Assembly (NCBI GenBank): GCA_947494565.1 | Contig: CANLVG010000006.1 | Coordinates: forward strand, 62,001-126,000 | DNA from: an uncultured Flavobacteriaceae bacterium | Lineage (GTDB): Bacteria > Bacteroidota > Bacteroidia > Flavobacteriales > Flavobacteriaceae | Direction: 5' to 3' | Length of the DNA: 64,000 bases | In this document: in pieces, positions 25,435 to 36,800 of the stretch | Position numbering within the stretch: the first letter of the stretch is position 1 | Layout: every line of letters starts with the position of its first letter | Position numbers and translations under genes: made by a program | Notes under the pieces: generated by a model | Databases searched by the model: none | Told to the model about the DNA's origin: nothing | Seen by the model: only the letters and a program-made list of their open reading frames with translations

Positions 25435-28400
25435 ATGAAAATGAGAACCGCCCACACTTTTTCCAAACTTCTAATACTAGTATGTCTGGTGTTAGGTTAT
25501 TCATCAACCTTATCCGCTCAAGCGGATTTTGTAGGTAATGTACAAACAGGCCCACTTAATCCGAGTACACCTTTTACGGTGACAATTGCACTGCAATCGA
25601 GCAGTCAGTTAGTCGATGCCGCAGAGGTACACTTGGCATTTGACCCGAGCGCTTTACAGGTCACTAATCTGTCGATCGCGGGCACGAATCAACTGACGAC
25701 CCCCTTTGTGTCACCGGTTTTTGATAATACGGCTGGTACAATCGATTATTCAGCGGGTGTTCAAACCCCGCCCGCAATTCCGGTTACGGCAAATTTCGAT
25801 TTTCTCGTAATCGAATTTGAAGCTTCACAGGCCGGTGTGACAACGGTAAACTTTGTGGACCCAAATCCTCCCATTGCATTAACGGTGGCCTATCTGGCCG
25901 GTACCGATGTCTTAAATGAACCAGATCCTATCGAATTGACGATTGTAGGTGCGAACGGAGATCCCGTAGCTGATTTTACGGCTACGCCCAATCCGGCGGA
26001 AACCGATCAAATTATTTCGTTTAACGCCTCGACTTCTTCGGATCCAGATGATGACCTACTTACTTATGAGTGGGATTTTGGTGATGGTGCCACGGGCAAT
26101 GGACAGACAATAGACCATGCGTATACTGCGGCGGATACGTACAATGTGGTGCTAACGGTAACCGACGGTAATGGAGGTAGCGATACTGAGAATATACAAG
26201 TTGTTGTAAACGCGCCTACCGTAACGACCTATGTTATTGCAGCAAGTGCAGGGCCAAATGGTTCCATTTCTCCCATTGGCGATACCTCAGTTATCGCTGG
26301 CGGAAATCAAATATTTACGATTACACCGGAATCAGGATATGAAATAGATGATGTCTTGGTCGGTGGAATATCCCAAGGTCCTCTGACTTCTTATGAATTT
26401 ATGAATGTTTCAGCTCCCGGGACAATTGCCGCAACTTTTAAATTAGCCGCATTCGATCCCATATATGTAAACTGTGGGGGAGGTGAAGTGAGCACTGGTG
26501 GCATCACATTTTTGGCCGACACCGGTTTTACGGGAGGTACCGCATTTCCCACTAACGCCGGTCAGGTGACTACTTTGGCGAATACCGATTTTGCGAATAC
26601 TTCGGATGACGAAATTTATCGCAAAGAACGTTTTGGCGACTATTCGTACAATTTTAATGTGCCCAATGGTGATTACATTGTTGACCTATACATAGCAGAG
26701 ATTTTTCAAGGTGTCTTAAATGCACCTTCAAATGCAATACCGGGTAAACGCATATTCAATGTGAATATTGAAGGAAATGCGATTGAGTTGGATAATTTTG
26801 ATGCACTAAATCCTAATTCGGGTGGTGCTTTTGCACCGGCTACCGGTCTGATCAAGACATTCGTAGTAACCGTCACTGACGGTGTTCTTAGCATAGCGAC
26901 TACTACGTTGGTAGACAATGCAAAACTAAGTGCTATAGGTATCAGGGCAAACGATGGTTCGGCCAATTCGGCCCCATCGATTACTACGATCAACGACATT
27001 GCTATAGACCAGGGAGATACTATAACACAAGCAATTACAGCGAGTGACGTAGATGGTATTTCTGAGTTTCAAATAAAGATTACAAACGACGCTGACGACA
27101 GTGTAGTCCCAAGTAGTTCCTACACCTTAACTCCCAATGGGAATAGTGCCGATTTTGAATGGATAACTGTAGCAGGCGATGCTGGTGAGTATACCGCTAC
27201 CTTGTTGGCCTTTGACGGAAAGGATGTCACTTCAACGACTTTTGCGATAAGCATTGGTATTGGCAATAATGCGGCCCCGACTATTGGAGCTATCGCTGAA
27301 GTTTTTGAGGTGAAGGAGAACGAAAGTATTACGATTCCGATTACGGTTACTGATGATACGGATACCTCGGCCTCCATCGTAATTTATGATAAGAGTATCA
27401 ATACAACTCCCGAAAATACGAACACAGTACCTTATACCTCTGGAGGAACGATAGCTGGCTATACCTTTTTGGAAAATCCTGTAGGTTCAGGGAATTATGT
27501 GCTTTCATTTGCGAGTGGTATTCCGGATTCAAGATCCTATTTTGCGCGGGTCACTGCGAATGACGGTGTCAATCCAGAAGTTACGGAAACCTTCATTATC
27601 AATGTGGCACATCCTGTATCCAACGATGCCAATACGCCAAGTGTCCTTGATGCCACTACTTTTTCAAACCCTTTACCATGGTATGGAAATAGTCCAGGAG
27701 TAAATGCGGAAGGAACTTTTACGGTTTCCATAGAAAATTCAGGTACCAATATCGGGTATATTGAAAACGGGGATTTTGTAGAATACCTTATCGATGTACC
27801 TGAAGCAGGTCTTTATGAGGTCAAGTTTACCTCTGCAAATGGAAGCGGGGCAAATGGTAGTTCTACCGATATTACCATGTTCGAAGAAGGAAACCCTACG
27901 TCCATAGGTTTCGTAACGGTTCCGAAAGCGGGATGGTCCAATTACAAGGATTTCACAACTACAGTGACCTTTGCCAACAGTGGGTTACAAACATTACTAT
28001 TGGAGTTCGACGGTGGGGTGAATACGCAAAAATTGGAGTTTACACCTTCAACGCAAAATACGACCCCTACAGTGCTTATTTCCACCCCAGCTGATGGTAT
28101 TGCTTTGACTACAGGCACTACATTGAATTTTAGCGGTACGGCCAATGACTTTCAAGATGGTGATTTATCGTCCACTATTATATGGACTTCAGATATCGAT
28201 GGCCCATTGGGGGTAGGAGCGGATATCACAGCTGCCCTTAGCACGATTGGCACGCATATAATAACTGCGGAAGCAACCGATAGTGACGCTTCTCCTTTAA
28301 CCGGTACTGCTACGGTCACTCTTGTAGTCACTGAGATCGACCCTTCTTGTGATGCTCGTTTTAGGGTCAACGCCGGTGGACCTACCTTGTTGGCCAACTT

Positions 28401-31400
28401 CGGTGATTTTGAAGAAGATCAGGCTGCTTCAGGAGCTGATGCAGGATCAAGTGCGAGCCCTGGTACACCTTCGCCCTATGTCAACTTAGGTGCACTTGCT
28501 GAAGATAAAACTTTTGGTTCACTAACGCCTCTTGTATCCAATACCACAGGATATCCTGATTTCTTGTTTCAGACGGAACGTTACAGCACGGTGGCCAACC
28601 CTGATAATATGAATTGGTCTTTCCCAACAGGTGATGGTATTTTCGATGTTAAGATATTATTTAACGAGAATTGGAATGGAGAAGGAGGAGATCCTCGGGT
28701 CTTTGATGTAGAAATTGAGGGTGACCTTGCTTTAGACGATTATAGGCCTTCAGTTGATGGAACGCAAATCAATGTAGCCAAAGTGGAAACATATCGGGCT
28801 ACTGTACGAGATGGTATTTTAAATGTCAATTTCCTCAAGGGAACTCAAAACCCTTCCGTTAAAGGTTTTGATATTTGTTTTATCTCTGATTTACCAAATG
28901 AGGCTCCCGAGGTCACCATTACGGCACCTGCCGATGGCGCGAATGTCATCAGAGGAACGGATATTCTATTGACCGCTACGGCCAATGATGCCGAGGACGG
29001 AGATATTTCCGGTTCGATTGAATGGTTATCTTCCGATACGGAGTTTGATACGGATGCCACAAATAATGTAGGCGCCTCTGTAAATGGACAATTTGTGAAA
29101 CCCGGCCCTCAAACATTGACGGCTAATGTTCTTGATTCAAATAGCGAATTGGGGACTGACGAAATTACAGTAAATGTTTCCTCTCCGGAGGTTGTGTTTA
29201 CAGCACCAAACAACGAAGATGATTTAAGTAGCTTGACGGTCAGTGTCACGGTGGATCCAACCAGTGTCTTATTTGACAATGCGGAACACTTCCATTTTTA
29301 TATCAACCCACCGGATATCAATGCTCTCGATTCCGAAAAGCGTATCTCTACGGCCGGTAGCTCCGCTACTACATTTGAATTCGATGAAAATAGCGGCTTG
29401 TTGGCCAAAGATGGCGCCGGTAATGGAATTATCGAAGGTCAGAATACTATTTTGGTTTTTGCTGCTGATAAGGATCATGTACAATTTCCGAATTCCGGAG
29501 CTATGGATATGATAACGTTTACGGTGACACTTCCTGATACGACACCGCCAACGATTACCTGTCCCGGCGATATAGTTGTGAATAACGATGCAGGGGAATG
29601 TGGAGCCGCGGTAGCTTTCAGTGCACCGGTTGGAGAGGATAACCTTCCTGGGGCGACAACGACTCAGACTGCAGGTCCAGCAAGTGGGGATGTTTTCCCA
29701 ATAGGAGAGACCACGGTTACTTTCGAAGTAGAGGATGCCGCAGGCAACAAAGAGCAGTGTAGCTTTACGGTTACCGTAAACGATACCGAAGCGCCTGAGG
29801 TAACCTGTCCACCGAACATTTCGGTGACCAGTCTTGATGGAAGTCCGATGATGATCGAGGATATCGGATTCGCTACTGCTAGTGATAACTGTCCCGGAAT
29901 TTTAGAGGTTACGGGTGAAGTAAGAGATACTGGTAACCCGATACCAAATATCTTCCCAGTAGGTACGACGATCATTCGTTGGTCGACTGTTGATTCCAAT
30001 GGTATTCCTGGATTTTGTGACCAGAGCATTACCGTGAATTTCACTGCGTCTACCGAAAAAGAGATAACCGCATTCACCTTAGCGAATCAAGTTGGAGCAA
30101 CAACGATAGTTGGAAATACCATTTCCTTGGATATGCCTGCGGGTAGTGATGTCACCAATTTGGTGCCCGCAAGTTTGGTATTCTCTGCTGGTGCTTCTAT
30201 CGAGCCTGGAACCAATGTGGCAAGAGACTTTAGTGGGTCGGTAGACTATACCGTTACCGCACAGGATAATAGCCAAAAAATATGGACGGTAGACGTGACC
30301 GTACTTCCTGATACGACACCGCCAACGATTACCTGTCCCGGCGATATAGTTGTGAATAACGATGCAGGGGAATGTGGAGCCGCGGTAGCTTTCAGTGCAC
30401 CGGTTGGAGAGGATAACCTTCCTGGGGCGACAACGACTCAGACTGCAGGTCCAGCAAGTGGGGATGTTTTCCCAATAGGAGAGACCACGGTTACTTTCGA
30501 AGTAGAGGATGCCGCAGGCAACAAAGAGCAGTGTAGCTTTACGGTTACCGTAAACGATACCGAAGCGCCTGAGGTAACCTGTCCACCGAACATTTCGGTG
30601 ACCAGTCTTGATGGAAGTCCGATGATGATCGAGGATATCGGATTCGCTACTGCTAGTGATAACTGTCCCGGAATTTTAGAGGTTACGGGTGAAGTAAGAG
30701 ATACTGGTAACCCGATACCAAATATCTTCCCAGTAGGTACGACGATCATTCGTTGGTCGACTGTTGATTCCAATGGTATTCCTGGATTTTGTGACCAGAG
30801 CATTACCGTGAATTTCACTGCGTCCTCCGAGAAAGAGATAACCGCATTCACTTTGGCAGGTCAAGTAGGAGCAACAACGATTAGCGGAAGCACGATTTCC
30901 TTGACCATGCCGATTGGAAGTGATGTCAGCAATTTGGTGCCCGCAAGTTTGGTATTCTCTGCTGGTGCTTCTATCGAGCCTGGAACCAATGTAGCAAGAG
31001 ACTTTAGCGATTTAATCGAATACACAGTTACAGCGCAAGACAACAGTGAAAAAGTATGGACCGTGAACGTTACGGTGTTGGAAGACACAACGCCGCCGAC
31101 AATTACCTGTCCTGGAGATATCGTAGTCGCTAACGATACTGGTGTTTGCGGTGCTGCGGTAGCTTTTAGTGACCCTGTAGGTGAGGATGATCTTCCTGGG
31201 GCAATAACCAAGCAGATTGCCGGTCCGAGCAGCGGTGACACTTTTCCGATCGGGGAAACGACGGTTACTTTCGAAGTAGAGGATGCCGCAGGTAACAAAG
31301 AGCAGTGTAGCTTTACCGTTACCGTAAACGATACGGAGGCACCAGTTGCGGTTTGTAGTGACACGACCATTCAATTGAATGCTTCAGGAACGGCGACTAT

Positions 31401-33825
31401 CAACGCGAACATTTTAGGTAGCGCATCTAGTGACAACTGTGGAATAGCGAGCATTACTTCCAGTAAGACAACGTTCACCGCGGCCGATTTGGGTGCGAAC
31501 ATTATTACCCTGACCGTTACCGATTTAAGTGGTACTCAAAGTACATGTACTTCTGTTGTTACGGTTGAAGCTGCCTCGGTTGGTAATACCCAGCTGACCG
31601 TCTTAGACGCTACAACGGACGAGCCACTATTTGATTTAGTAGATGGTTTGGTGATTAAAAAGAGTGATATTGGTAATACGCCATTAGGTATTATTTTCAA
31701 TGCGAGTTTCAATCCCAATGGAGTGTTCTTCAAACTCTCCGGGCCCATTACACAAAATAGAGGTGAGGGCCAAACCCCACCGTATTCACTTTTCGGTGAT
31801 ATCGGTGTTGATATTCAAGGGATGCCTTTTCCAGTAGGGAATTATACCCTCTCGGCCAATCCTAAAGTTGGACCAACGATAGTAGTGAACTTTGAAGTGA
31901 CCGATGTGGATCCAGCATGCGAGAATTTTGACTTAGCGGTTTCATCCTCAACTGACCCGACTACTTGTAATGGTACTGATGGTGAGATTGTTGTGAATAC
32001 CACAGGATCTACTTCATTGCCGGTAACCTATAGCTGGTCACATGATGCCAACCTTTCAGGAAATACTGCTACGGGTCTTGAGGAAGGTACCTATTCGGTT
32101 ACCGCTTCCGATGGAGCAGGATGTTCAGAAACAGTGACGATAACGCTTGATGGTCCGCCATTGCCGACGGTTACTTTGGCGCCTTTTGCCAATGTGTTGG
32201 AGACCGCTTCATCATTTGCGTTGACCGGAGGTCTTCCTGCAGGAGGAACCTATAGTGGCCAAGGCGTGACCAATAACACCTTTGATCCTAGTATAGGTCC
32301 TGGAAGTTATTCGATTACGTATACCTATACTGATGGTGAAGGTTGTTCAAATAGTGCATCAAGAAACATCTTGGTTACATCGGAAACAGCAAATGCTGCC
32401 CTTATCGTACTGGATGCGAGAGATGACACCGAGTTATTTGCGCTAACCGATGGACTTCAAATAAATAAGAGTACGATTGGTGAGATACCGTTAGGTGTTA
32501 TTTACAACACCAATTTGAATCCGAACGGTGTTTCTTTCAAGCTAACGGGTCCACTTACCCAGAATCGATTTGAAGGCCCTGCCCCGCACTCTTTATTTGG
32601 GGATATCGGAGTCAACATCATAGGGAAAGTATTTCCTGTAGGGAATTACACGCTAGTAGCGAACCCTAATAATGGACCAGCAATAACCGTCAATTTTTCC
32701 GTTGTCGAAGGTAATCCATTGTGCGATGACATGAATATTACTGTACAGTCGAAGGTGAATCCTAGTACTTGTGGAGGTTCTGATGGGGCTATTGTGCTTT
32801 CCATCACAGGAGCTGTTCAGCCCTATACCTATAGTTGGAGCCACGATAATTCGCTTCAGTCTTCTTCTGCGGCAGGGCTTACAGCCGGAACATATTCCGT
32901 TACGGTTACTGATGCCAATGGATGTTCTGATGAGGTCATGACCTCCTTAAGCGATCCTGCCGGTCCGAATGTGACCTTGGCGATGTTTGATTCAGTGATG
33001 GATACCGAAGATGCTTTTGACTTGACTGGCGGTATGCCTGTTGGAGGAACGTATTCCGGTGAAGGGGTATCCGACGGTATGTTCGATCCATCTGTTGGCG
33101 CTGGAACCTATACCATTACGTACTCATACACCGATTCGAATACAGGCTGCGACGGCAGTGCAGTGAGAAACATTACTGTTACAACGGTGAACGCTGAACT
33201 TTCTGTGCTCAGTTTCACGTTGGTGAACGCCAATACAAGTGCCGATATTCTTACTCTAACGAGTGGAGCGGTTATTGCCATAGGTGATCTGCCTACAACA
33301 AATCTGAACATTCGGGCGAACACGACCGCGGATGTTGGTAGTGTGTCATTTACATTGACAGGCGCGCAATCGCATGGTAGCTTGGAAAATGTCGAACCGT
33401 ATGCCCTATTCGGAGATTCTCCGGCAGGTGTTTACGTTGGAAATGAATTCATTACCGGTAACTATGTAGTATCCGCGACCCCGCACTCCTTAAATGGAGG
33501 TGGAGGAGCCACAGGGACTGCATTGACTATTGGATTTACGTTGCAGGAGGCAACACTTTCGGCGAAAGCTGTTCGTGAAATGACTATTTCACCCAACCCG
33601 GTCGATAAGGTTGCCACGCTCCTTTTTGAAACACCGAAGAGGGTAAGTACAATCAATGTTTATGATTCAACCGGTAGGTTGGCCAAAACTTTTGTTGGCG
33701 AAGTAGGAGAAGAAATAACGATAAGACAGATTCCGGTTCAGGACCTACCATCAGGTACGTATTTCGTACGTACTATTGACGCTAGCGGAAAAGAACTGCA
33801 ACAACAAATGGCTATTAAACGATAG
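25435..33825 (+). CDS. Giant T9SS-secreted protein with cohesin-like, PKD, malectin, HYR and SprB modules
   Basis: 2796 residues from ATG 25435; an ATG at 25411 would add eight residues before the signal peptide (about 1-29, ending TLSAQA). Order, approximate residues: cohesin-like domain 31-172; PKD 173-261 with YEWDFGDG; InlB-type repeat 262-338; malectin 342-505; Ig/cadherin-like 505-725; CBM6-like 735-870; Ig-like 876-965; second malectin 970-1160; Ig-like region; HYR and DUF5018-like units 1365-2045, including an exact 522-bp duplication; three copies of an SLFGD-motif domain (about 2052, 2320 and 2587) alternating with two SprB repeats; T9SS type A tail 2717-2796 (ISPNPVDKVATLLF to QQQMAIKR). 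No catalytic domain was recognised. It looks like a cell-surface scaffold or carbohydrate-binding adhesin. The next giant gene follows after 29 bp. Confidence 0.9.
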   Translation: MKMRTAHTFSKLLILVCLVLGYSSTLSAQADFVGNVQTGPLNPSTPFTVTIALQSSSQLVDAAEVHLAFDPSALQVTNLSIAGTNQLTTPFVSPVFDNTAGTIDYSAGVQTPPAIPVTANFDFLVIEFEASQAGVTTVNFVDPNPPIALTVAYLAGTDVLNEPDPIELTIVGANGDPVADFTATPNPAETDQIISFNASTSSDPDDDLLTYEWDFGDGATGNGQTIDHAYTAADTYNVVLTVTDGNGGSDTENIQVVVNAPTVTTYVIAASAGPNGSISPIGDTSVIAGGNQIFTITPESGYEIDDVLVGGISQGPLTSYEFMNVSAPGTIAATFKLAAFDPIYVNCGGGEVSTGGITFLADTGFTGGTAFPTNAGQVTTLANTDFANTSDDEIYRKERFGDYSYNFNVPNGDYIVDLYIAEIFQGVLNAPSNAIPGKRIFNVNIEGNAIELDNFDALNPNSGGAFAPATGLIKTFVVTVTDGVLSIATTTLVDNAKLSAIGIRANDGSANSAPSITTINDIAIDQGDTITQAITASDVDGISEFQIKITNDADDSVVPSSSYTLTPNGNSADFEWITVAGDAGEYTATLLAFDGKDVTSTTFAISIGIGNNAAPTIGAIAEVFEVKENESITIPITVTDDTDTSASIVIYDKSINTTPENTNTVPYTSGGTIAGYTFLENPVGSGNYVLSFASGIPDSRSYFARVTANDGVNPEVTETFIINVAHPVSNDANTPSVLDATTFSNPLPWYGNSPGVNAEGTFTVSIENSGTNIGYIENGDFVEYLIDVPEAGLYEVKFTSANGSGANGSSTDITMFEEGNPTSIGFVTVPKAGWSNYKDFTTTVTFANSGLQTLLLEFDGGVNTQKLEFTPSTQNTTPTVLISTPADGIALTTGTTLNFSGTANDFQDGDLSSTIIWTSDIDGPLGVGADITAALSTIGTHIITAEATDSDASPLTGTATVTLVVTEIDPSCDARFRVNAGGPTLLANFGDFEEDQAASGADAGSSASPGTPSPYVNLGALAEDKTFGSLTPLVSNTTGYPDFLFQTERYSTVANPDNMNWSFPTGDGIFDVKILFNENWNGEGGDPRVFDVEIEGDLALDDYRPSVDGTQINVAKVETYRATVRDGILNVNFLKGTQNPSVKGFDICFISDLPNEAPEVTITAPADGANVIRGTDILLTATANDAEDGDISGSIEWLSSDTEFDTDATNNVGASVNGQFVKPGPQTLTANVLDSNSELGTDEITVNVSSPEVVFTAPNNEDDLSSLTVSVTVDPTSVLFDNAEHFHFYINPPDINALDSEKRISTAGSSATTFEFDENSGLLAKDGAGNGIIEGQNTILVFAADKDHVQFPNSGAMDMITFTVTLPDTTPPTITCPGDIVVNNDAGECGAAVAFSAPVGEDNLPGATTTQTAGPASGDVFPIGETTVTFEVEDAAGNKEQCSFTVTVNDTEAPEVTCPPNISVTSLDGSPMMIEDIGFATASDNCPGILEVTGEVRDTGNPIPNIFPVGTTIIRWSTVDSNGIPGFCDQSITVNFTASTEKEITAFTLANQVGATTIVGNTISLDMPAGSDVTNLVPASLVFSAGASIEPGTNVARDFSGSVDYTVTAQDNSQKIWTVDVTVLPDTTPPTITCPGDIVVNNDAGECGAAVAFSAPVGEDNLPGATTTQTAGPASGDVFPIGETTVTFEVEDAAGNKEQCSFTVTVNDTEAPEVTCPPNISVTSLDGSPMMIEDIGFATASDNCPGILEVTGEVRDTGNPIPNIFPVGTTIIRWSTVDSNGIPGFCDQSITVNFTASSEKEITAFTLAGQVGATTISGSTISLTMPIGSDVSNLVPASLVFSAGASIEPGTNVARDFSDLIEYTVTAQDNSEKVWTVNVTVLEDTTPPTITCPGDIVVANDTGVCGAAVAFSDPVGEDDLPGAITKQIAGPSSGDTFPIGETTVTFEVEDAAGNKEQCSFTVTVNDTEAPVAVCSDTTIQLNASGTATINANILGSASSDNCGIASITSSKTTFTAADLGANIITLTVTDLSGTQSTCTSVVTVEAASVGNTQLTVLDATTDEPLFDLVDGLVIKKSDIGNTPLGIIFNASFNPNGVFFKLSGPITQNRGEGQTPPYSLFGDIGVDIQGMPFPVGNYTLSANPKVGPTIVVNFEVTDVDPACENFDLAVSSSTDPTTCNGTDGEIVVNTTGSTSLPVTYSWSHDANLSGNTATGLEEGTYSVTASDGAGCSETVTITLDGPPLPTVTLAPFANVLETASSFALTGGLPAGGTYSGQGVTNNTFDPSIGPGSYSITYTYTDGEGCSNSASRNILVTSETANAALIVLDARDDTELFALTDGLQINKSTIGEIPLGVIYNTNLNPNGVSFKLTGPLTQNRFEGPAPHSLFGDIGVNIIGKVFPVGNYTLVANPNNGPAITVNFSVVEGNPLCDDMNITVQSKVNPSTCGGSDGAIVLSITGAVQPYTYSWSHDNSLQSSSAAGLTAGTYSVTVTDANGCSDEVMTSLSDPAGPNVTLAMFDSVMDTEDAFDLTGGMPVGGTYSGEGVSDGMFDPSVGAGTYTITYSYTDSNTGCDGSAVRNITVTTVNAELSVLSFTLVNANTSADILTLTSGAVIAIGDLPTTNLNIRANTTADVGSVSFTLTGAQSHGSLENVEPYALFGDSPAGVYVGNEFITGNYVVSATPHSLNGGGGATGTALTIGFTLQEATLSAKAVREMTISPNPVDKVATLLFETPKRVSTINVYDSTGRLAKTFVGEVGEEITIRQIPVQDLPSGTYFVRTIDASGKELQQQMAIKR
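29529..30050 (+). repeat. Exact 522-bp direct duplication, copy 1
   Basis: Identical by eye to 30303-30824, an offset of 774 bp (258 codons). It encodes two HYR-type domains starting at DTTPPTITCPGDIVV. The frame is kept, so the copy is a clean domain duplication. The flanking DUF5018-like segments (30051-30302 and 30825-31077) are similar but diverged. Confidence 0.92.
30303..30824 (+). repeat. Exact 522-bp direct duplication, copy 2
   Basis: Second copy of 29529-30050. A third, diverged HYR copy begins near 31084 (DTTPPTITCPGDIVVANDTG), showing that older copies have drifted while these two have been recently duplicated or converted. Confidence 0.92.
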
Positions 33826-33854
33826 AAATAAGTCCCAATATAAAAGAGAAAAAA

Positions 33855-36800
33855 ATGAAAAAGTATCCTGTAAATGCCATGATGGTGGAGTCCCCTACGC
33901 TCGCTATCGTCCAAAGGCAAAATATAATGAGTCCAATGAAATGGGTCGGTATGGCAATTACTGCCTTATTCTTGATGTTCTTGGGAGTTCAAAACCTGAG
34001 CGCGCAGTCCTTTGGACAAAGTAACTTGAACTTTGATGGAAACGGAGGAGTGAACAACGGTACATCACTGATGTATGGTCCTGATGGGCGACTCTATGTG
34101 TTGAGTCTAAATGGAACCATAGACATTTTCACAGTTCAAAAGAACGGTAACAATGACTATGTGGTTACCGCTTCGGAAGAGTTATTGGATGTCAAAAATA
34201 TTCCAAACCATAACGATGATGGTAGTAATACCAGTGGTGACTCAAGGGAAGCAACCGGTTTGACCGTGGCAGGAACAGCGACAAACCCTATAATGTATGT
34301 TACGTCAAGTGATTCAAGGGTAGGTGGGCCAGCTGGAGACAAAAACTTGGATACCAATTCTGGGGTCATCACCAGATTGACCTGGACCGGAAGTGAATGG
34401 GACGTTGTCGATATCGTACGCGGATTGCCGAGGTCAGAGGAAAATCATGCCACTAATGGTCTTGAATTCGTGACCATCGGTACCACGGACTTCTTGATTG
34501 TTGCCAGTGGTGGCCATGCGAATGCGGGTGCCCCTTCGGACAATTTTGCATGGACTACGGAGTATGCACTTTCAGCGGCAGTTCTTTCGGTCAATTTGAC
34601 CATGCTTGAGGCCATAACGCCTATGCTCGACGGAGGACGAAAGTATCTTTATGATTTGCCTACACTTGATGATCCCACAAGGCCCAACGTTGGCCCTGAA
34701 GATCCTGATGCCGGTGGTTATACCGGTATTGACGTGAACGACCCATGGGGAGGTAACGATGGGCTGAACCAAGCCATGATCGTTGAAGGCGGGCCAGTAC
34801 AGATTTTTTCCGCAGGTTACCGTAACAGTTATGACTTGGCCGTCACGGAAAGTGGCGCCGTATATGTGACCGACAATGGAGCCAATGGTGGATGGGGCGG
34901 TTTGCCGGAAGGTGAAGGTACCGCCAATGTAACCAACAATTACAATCCGGCAGAACCGGGTAGCAGTTCCCCGGTAGATGGTGAGCAGGTGGATAATCAA
35001 GATCATCTGTCTTTGGTGACCACTGACATTCAGAATTATAACTTCGGCAGTTTCTATGGAGGACATCCAGCTCCGATTCGAGCAAACCCGGAAGGTGCTG
35101 GTCTGTATACAAACCCTTCGGAAAACAATACCGTTGGGGCAGTATTCAGAACTAAAAAATATGATCCCACTGGCACTAAAGACCCAAATATCTATACCTC
35201 AGATGCGAGTATTGCCCTTCCAGCAAACTGGCCTCCGGTGCCTGTAGGATTGGCAGATGTGCGTCAAGGCGATTGGAGAGGTCCTACCGTATTCAATCCA
35301 GATGGCCCGCAAGACGTTCTTGTTACTACATGGCAGAACAACAGTAATGGGATAGATGAGTACACCTCGACCATTTTTACAGGTGAGGAAAGTATGGTCG
35401 GTGACCTTATCGTAGGACGAAATAGCAATAACGTTAAAAGTTTGCACCGTGTGGAGCTTCAACCAGATGGTAGTTTGGAAAACTTGACTCAAAATTTTAT
35501 CTCTAACCTTGGAGGTAATCCTCTTGGAATTACCTGTAATAGTGATACCGATCCCTTTCCAGGAACGATTTGGGTGGCTACCTTTAATGGTACCATTAAA
35601 ATTTTTGAGCCGGAACCTAATATCATTTGTATCGATCCCACGGATCCCTTATTTGTTGAAACCGATGATACGGACCTCGATGGCTACGCGAATCTAGATG
35701 AAGTTCAAAATGGTGTTGATCATTGTAACGGTGGTGCACAGCCCACAGACTTTGATAAAGATGCAGGAGGAACATTAGTATCCGATTTAAATGATACGGA
35801 TGATGACAATGACGGCATTCTTGATAAGGACGACGTGTTTCAATTGGGTGACCCTACGGACTCCGGAAGCGACGCTTTTGATTTGCCGGTATTGAACGAT
35901 CTCTTATCGGATAATCCAGTACTTAAAGGAATTTCAGGACTCGGTATGACCGGATTTATGAACAACGGAGCACCTAATCCGAACTGGCTTGATTGGCTGG
36001 ATGTCCTTGGAGCAGGCCCGAATCCGAACGATATTGTCGGAGGCGCAGTTGGTGCGATGACTTTACAGATGACCGATGGCACGGCGCTTGGCACGACAAA
36101 TGATCAAGATAAGGGCTACCAATATGGCGTCAATGTCGATCAATCCTTAACTAGTTTTACGGTCGAAGGGCGTTTGCTGAATTTTACTGACCCCCTTCAA
36201 CTATATGGTTCTTCCGCTCCGACGAATGGTGAGCTTGGCTTGTTCATCGGGGATGGTACCCAGAGCAATTATATCAAATTTGTGGTCAACCAAACAGGGT
36301 TACAAGCGTTGCAAGAAATTAATGATGTACCGCAGGCACCCATCGAATTGGCCCTAGCTCCAGGGGATCGACCCAATGGCAGCATGACGATTTTCTTTAC
36401 AGTCGATCCAGCCACTGGTATTGTGACCTTGCAATATAAAATTAACGGGGGAACGATGCAGACCTTGGGTGACATTACGGCTCAAGGGGCAGTACTCAAT
36501 GCGATACAACAAAGCAACAATCCCTTGGCCGTAGGTTTGATCGGTTCTTCGAATACCGTTGGAGCGGAAGTGGAAGGAACTTGGGATTACTTATACGTAC
36601 AAGCCAGCCAGCCTACGATTCAACAGCCCATACCCGATTCTAGCTTTTTGGTTGGGGAAACGGCTACGTCTTACTCTTTGGATGAGTATTTCAGTGATGA
36701 TGGGGGTGACGCGAATCTTGTGTATTCTGTATTCTCGAATACAAATGTATTGTTCGATCCACAGGTCAATAACAATATTTTGGATGTTTCCTTACCTAAT

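Noticed and set aside
29664-30851. Pair of long minus-strand open frames (29664-30077 and 30438-30851)
   Set aside because: They are antisense shadows of the duplicated HYR-coding segment and differ only because the sense strand does.
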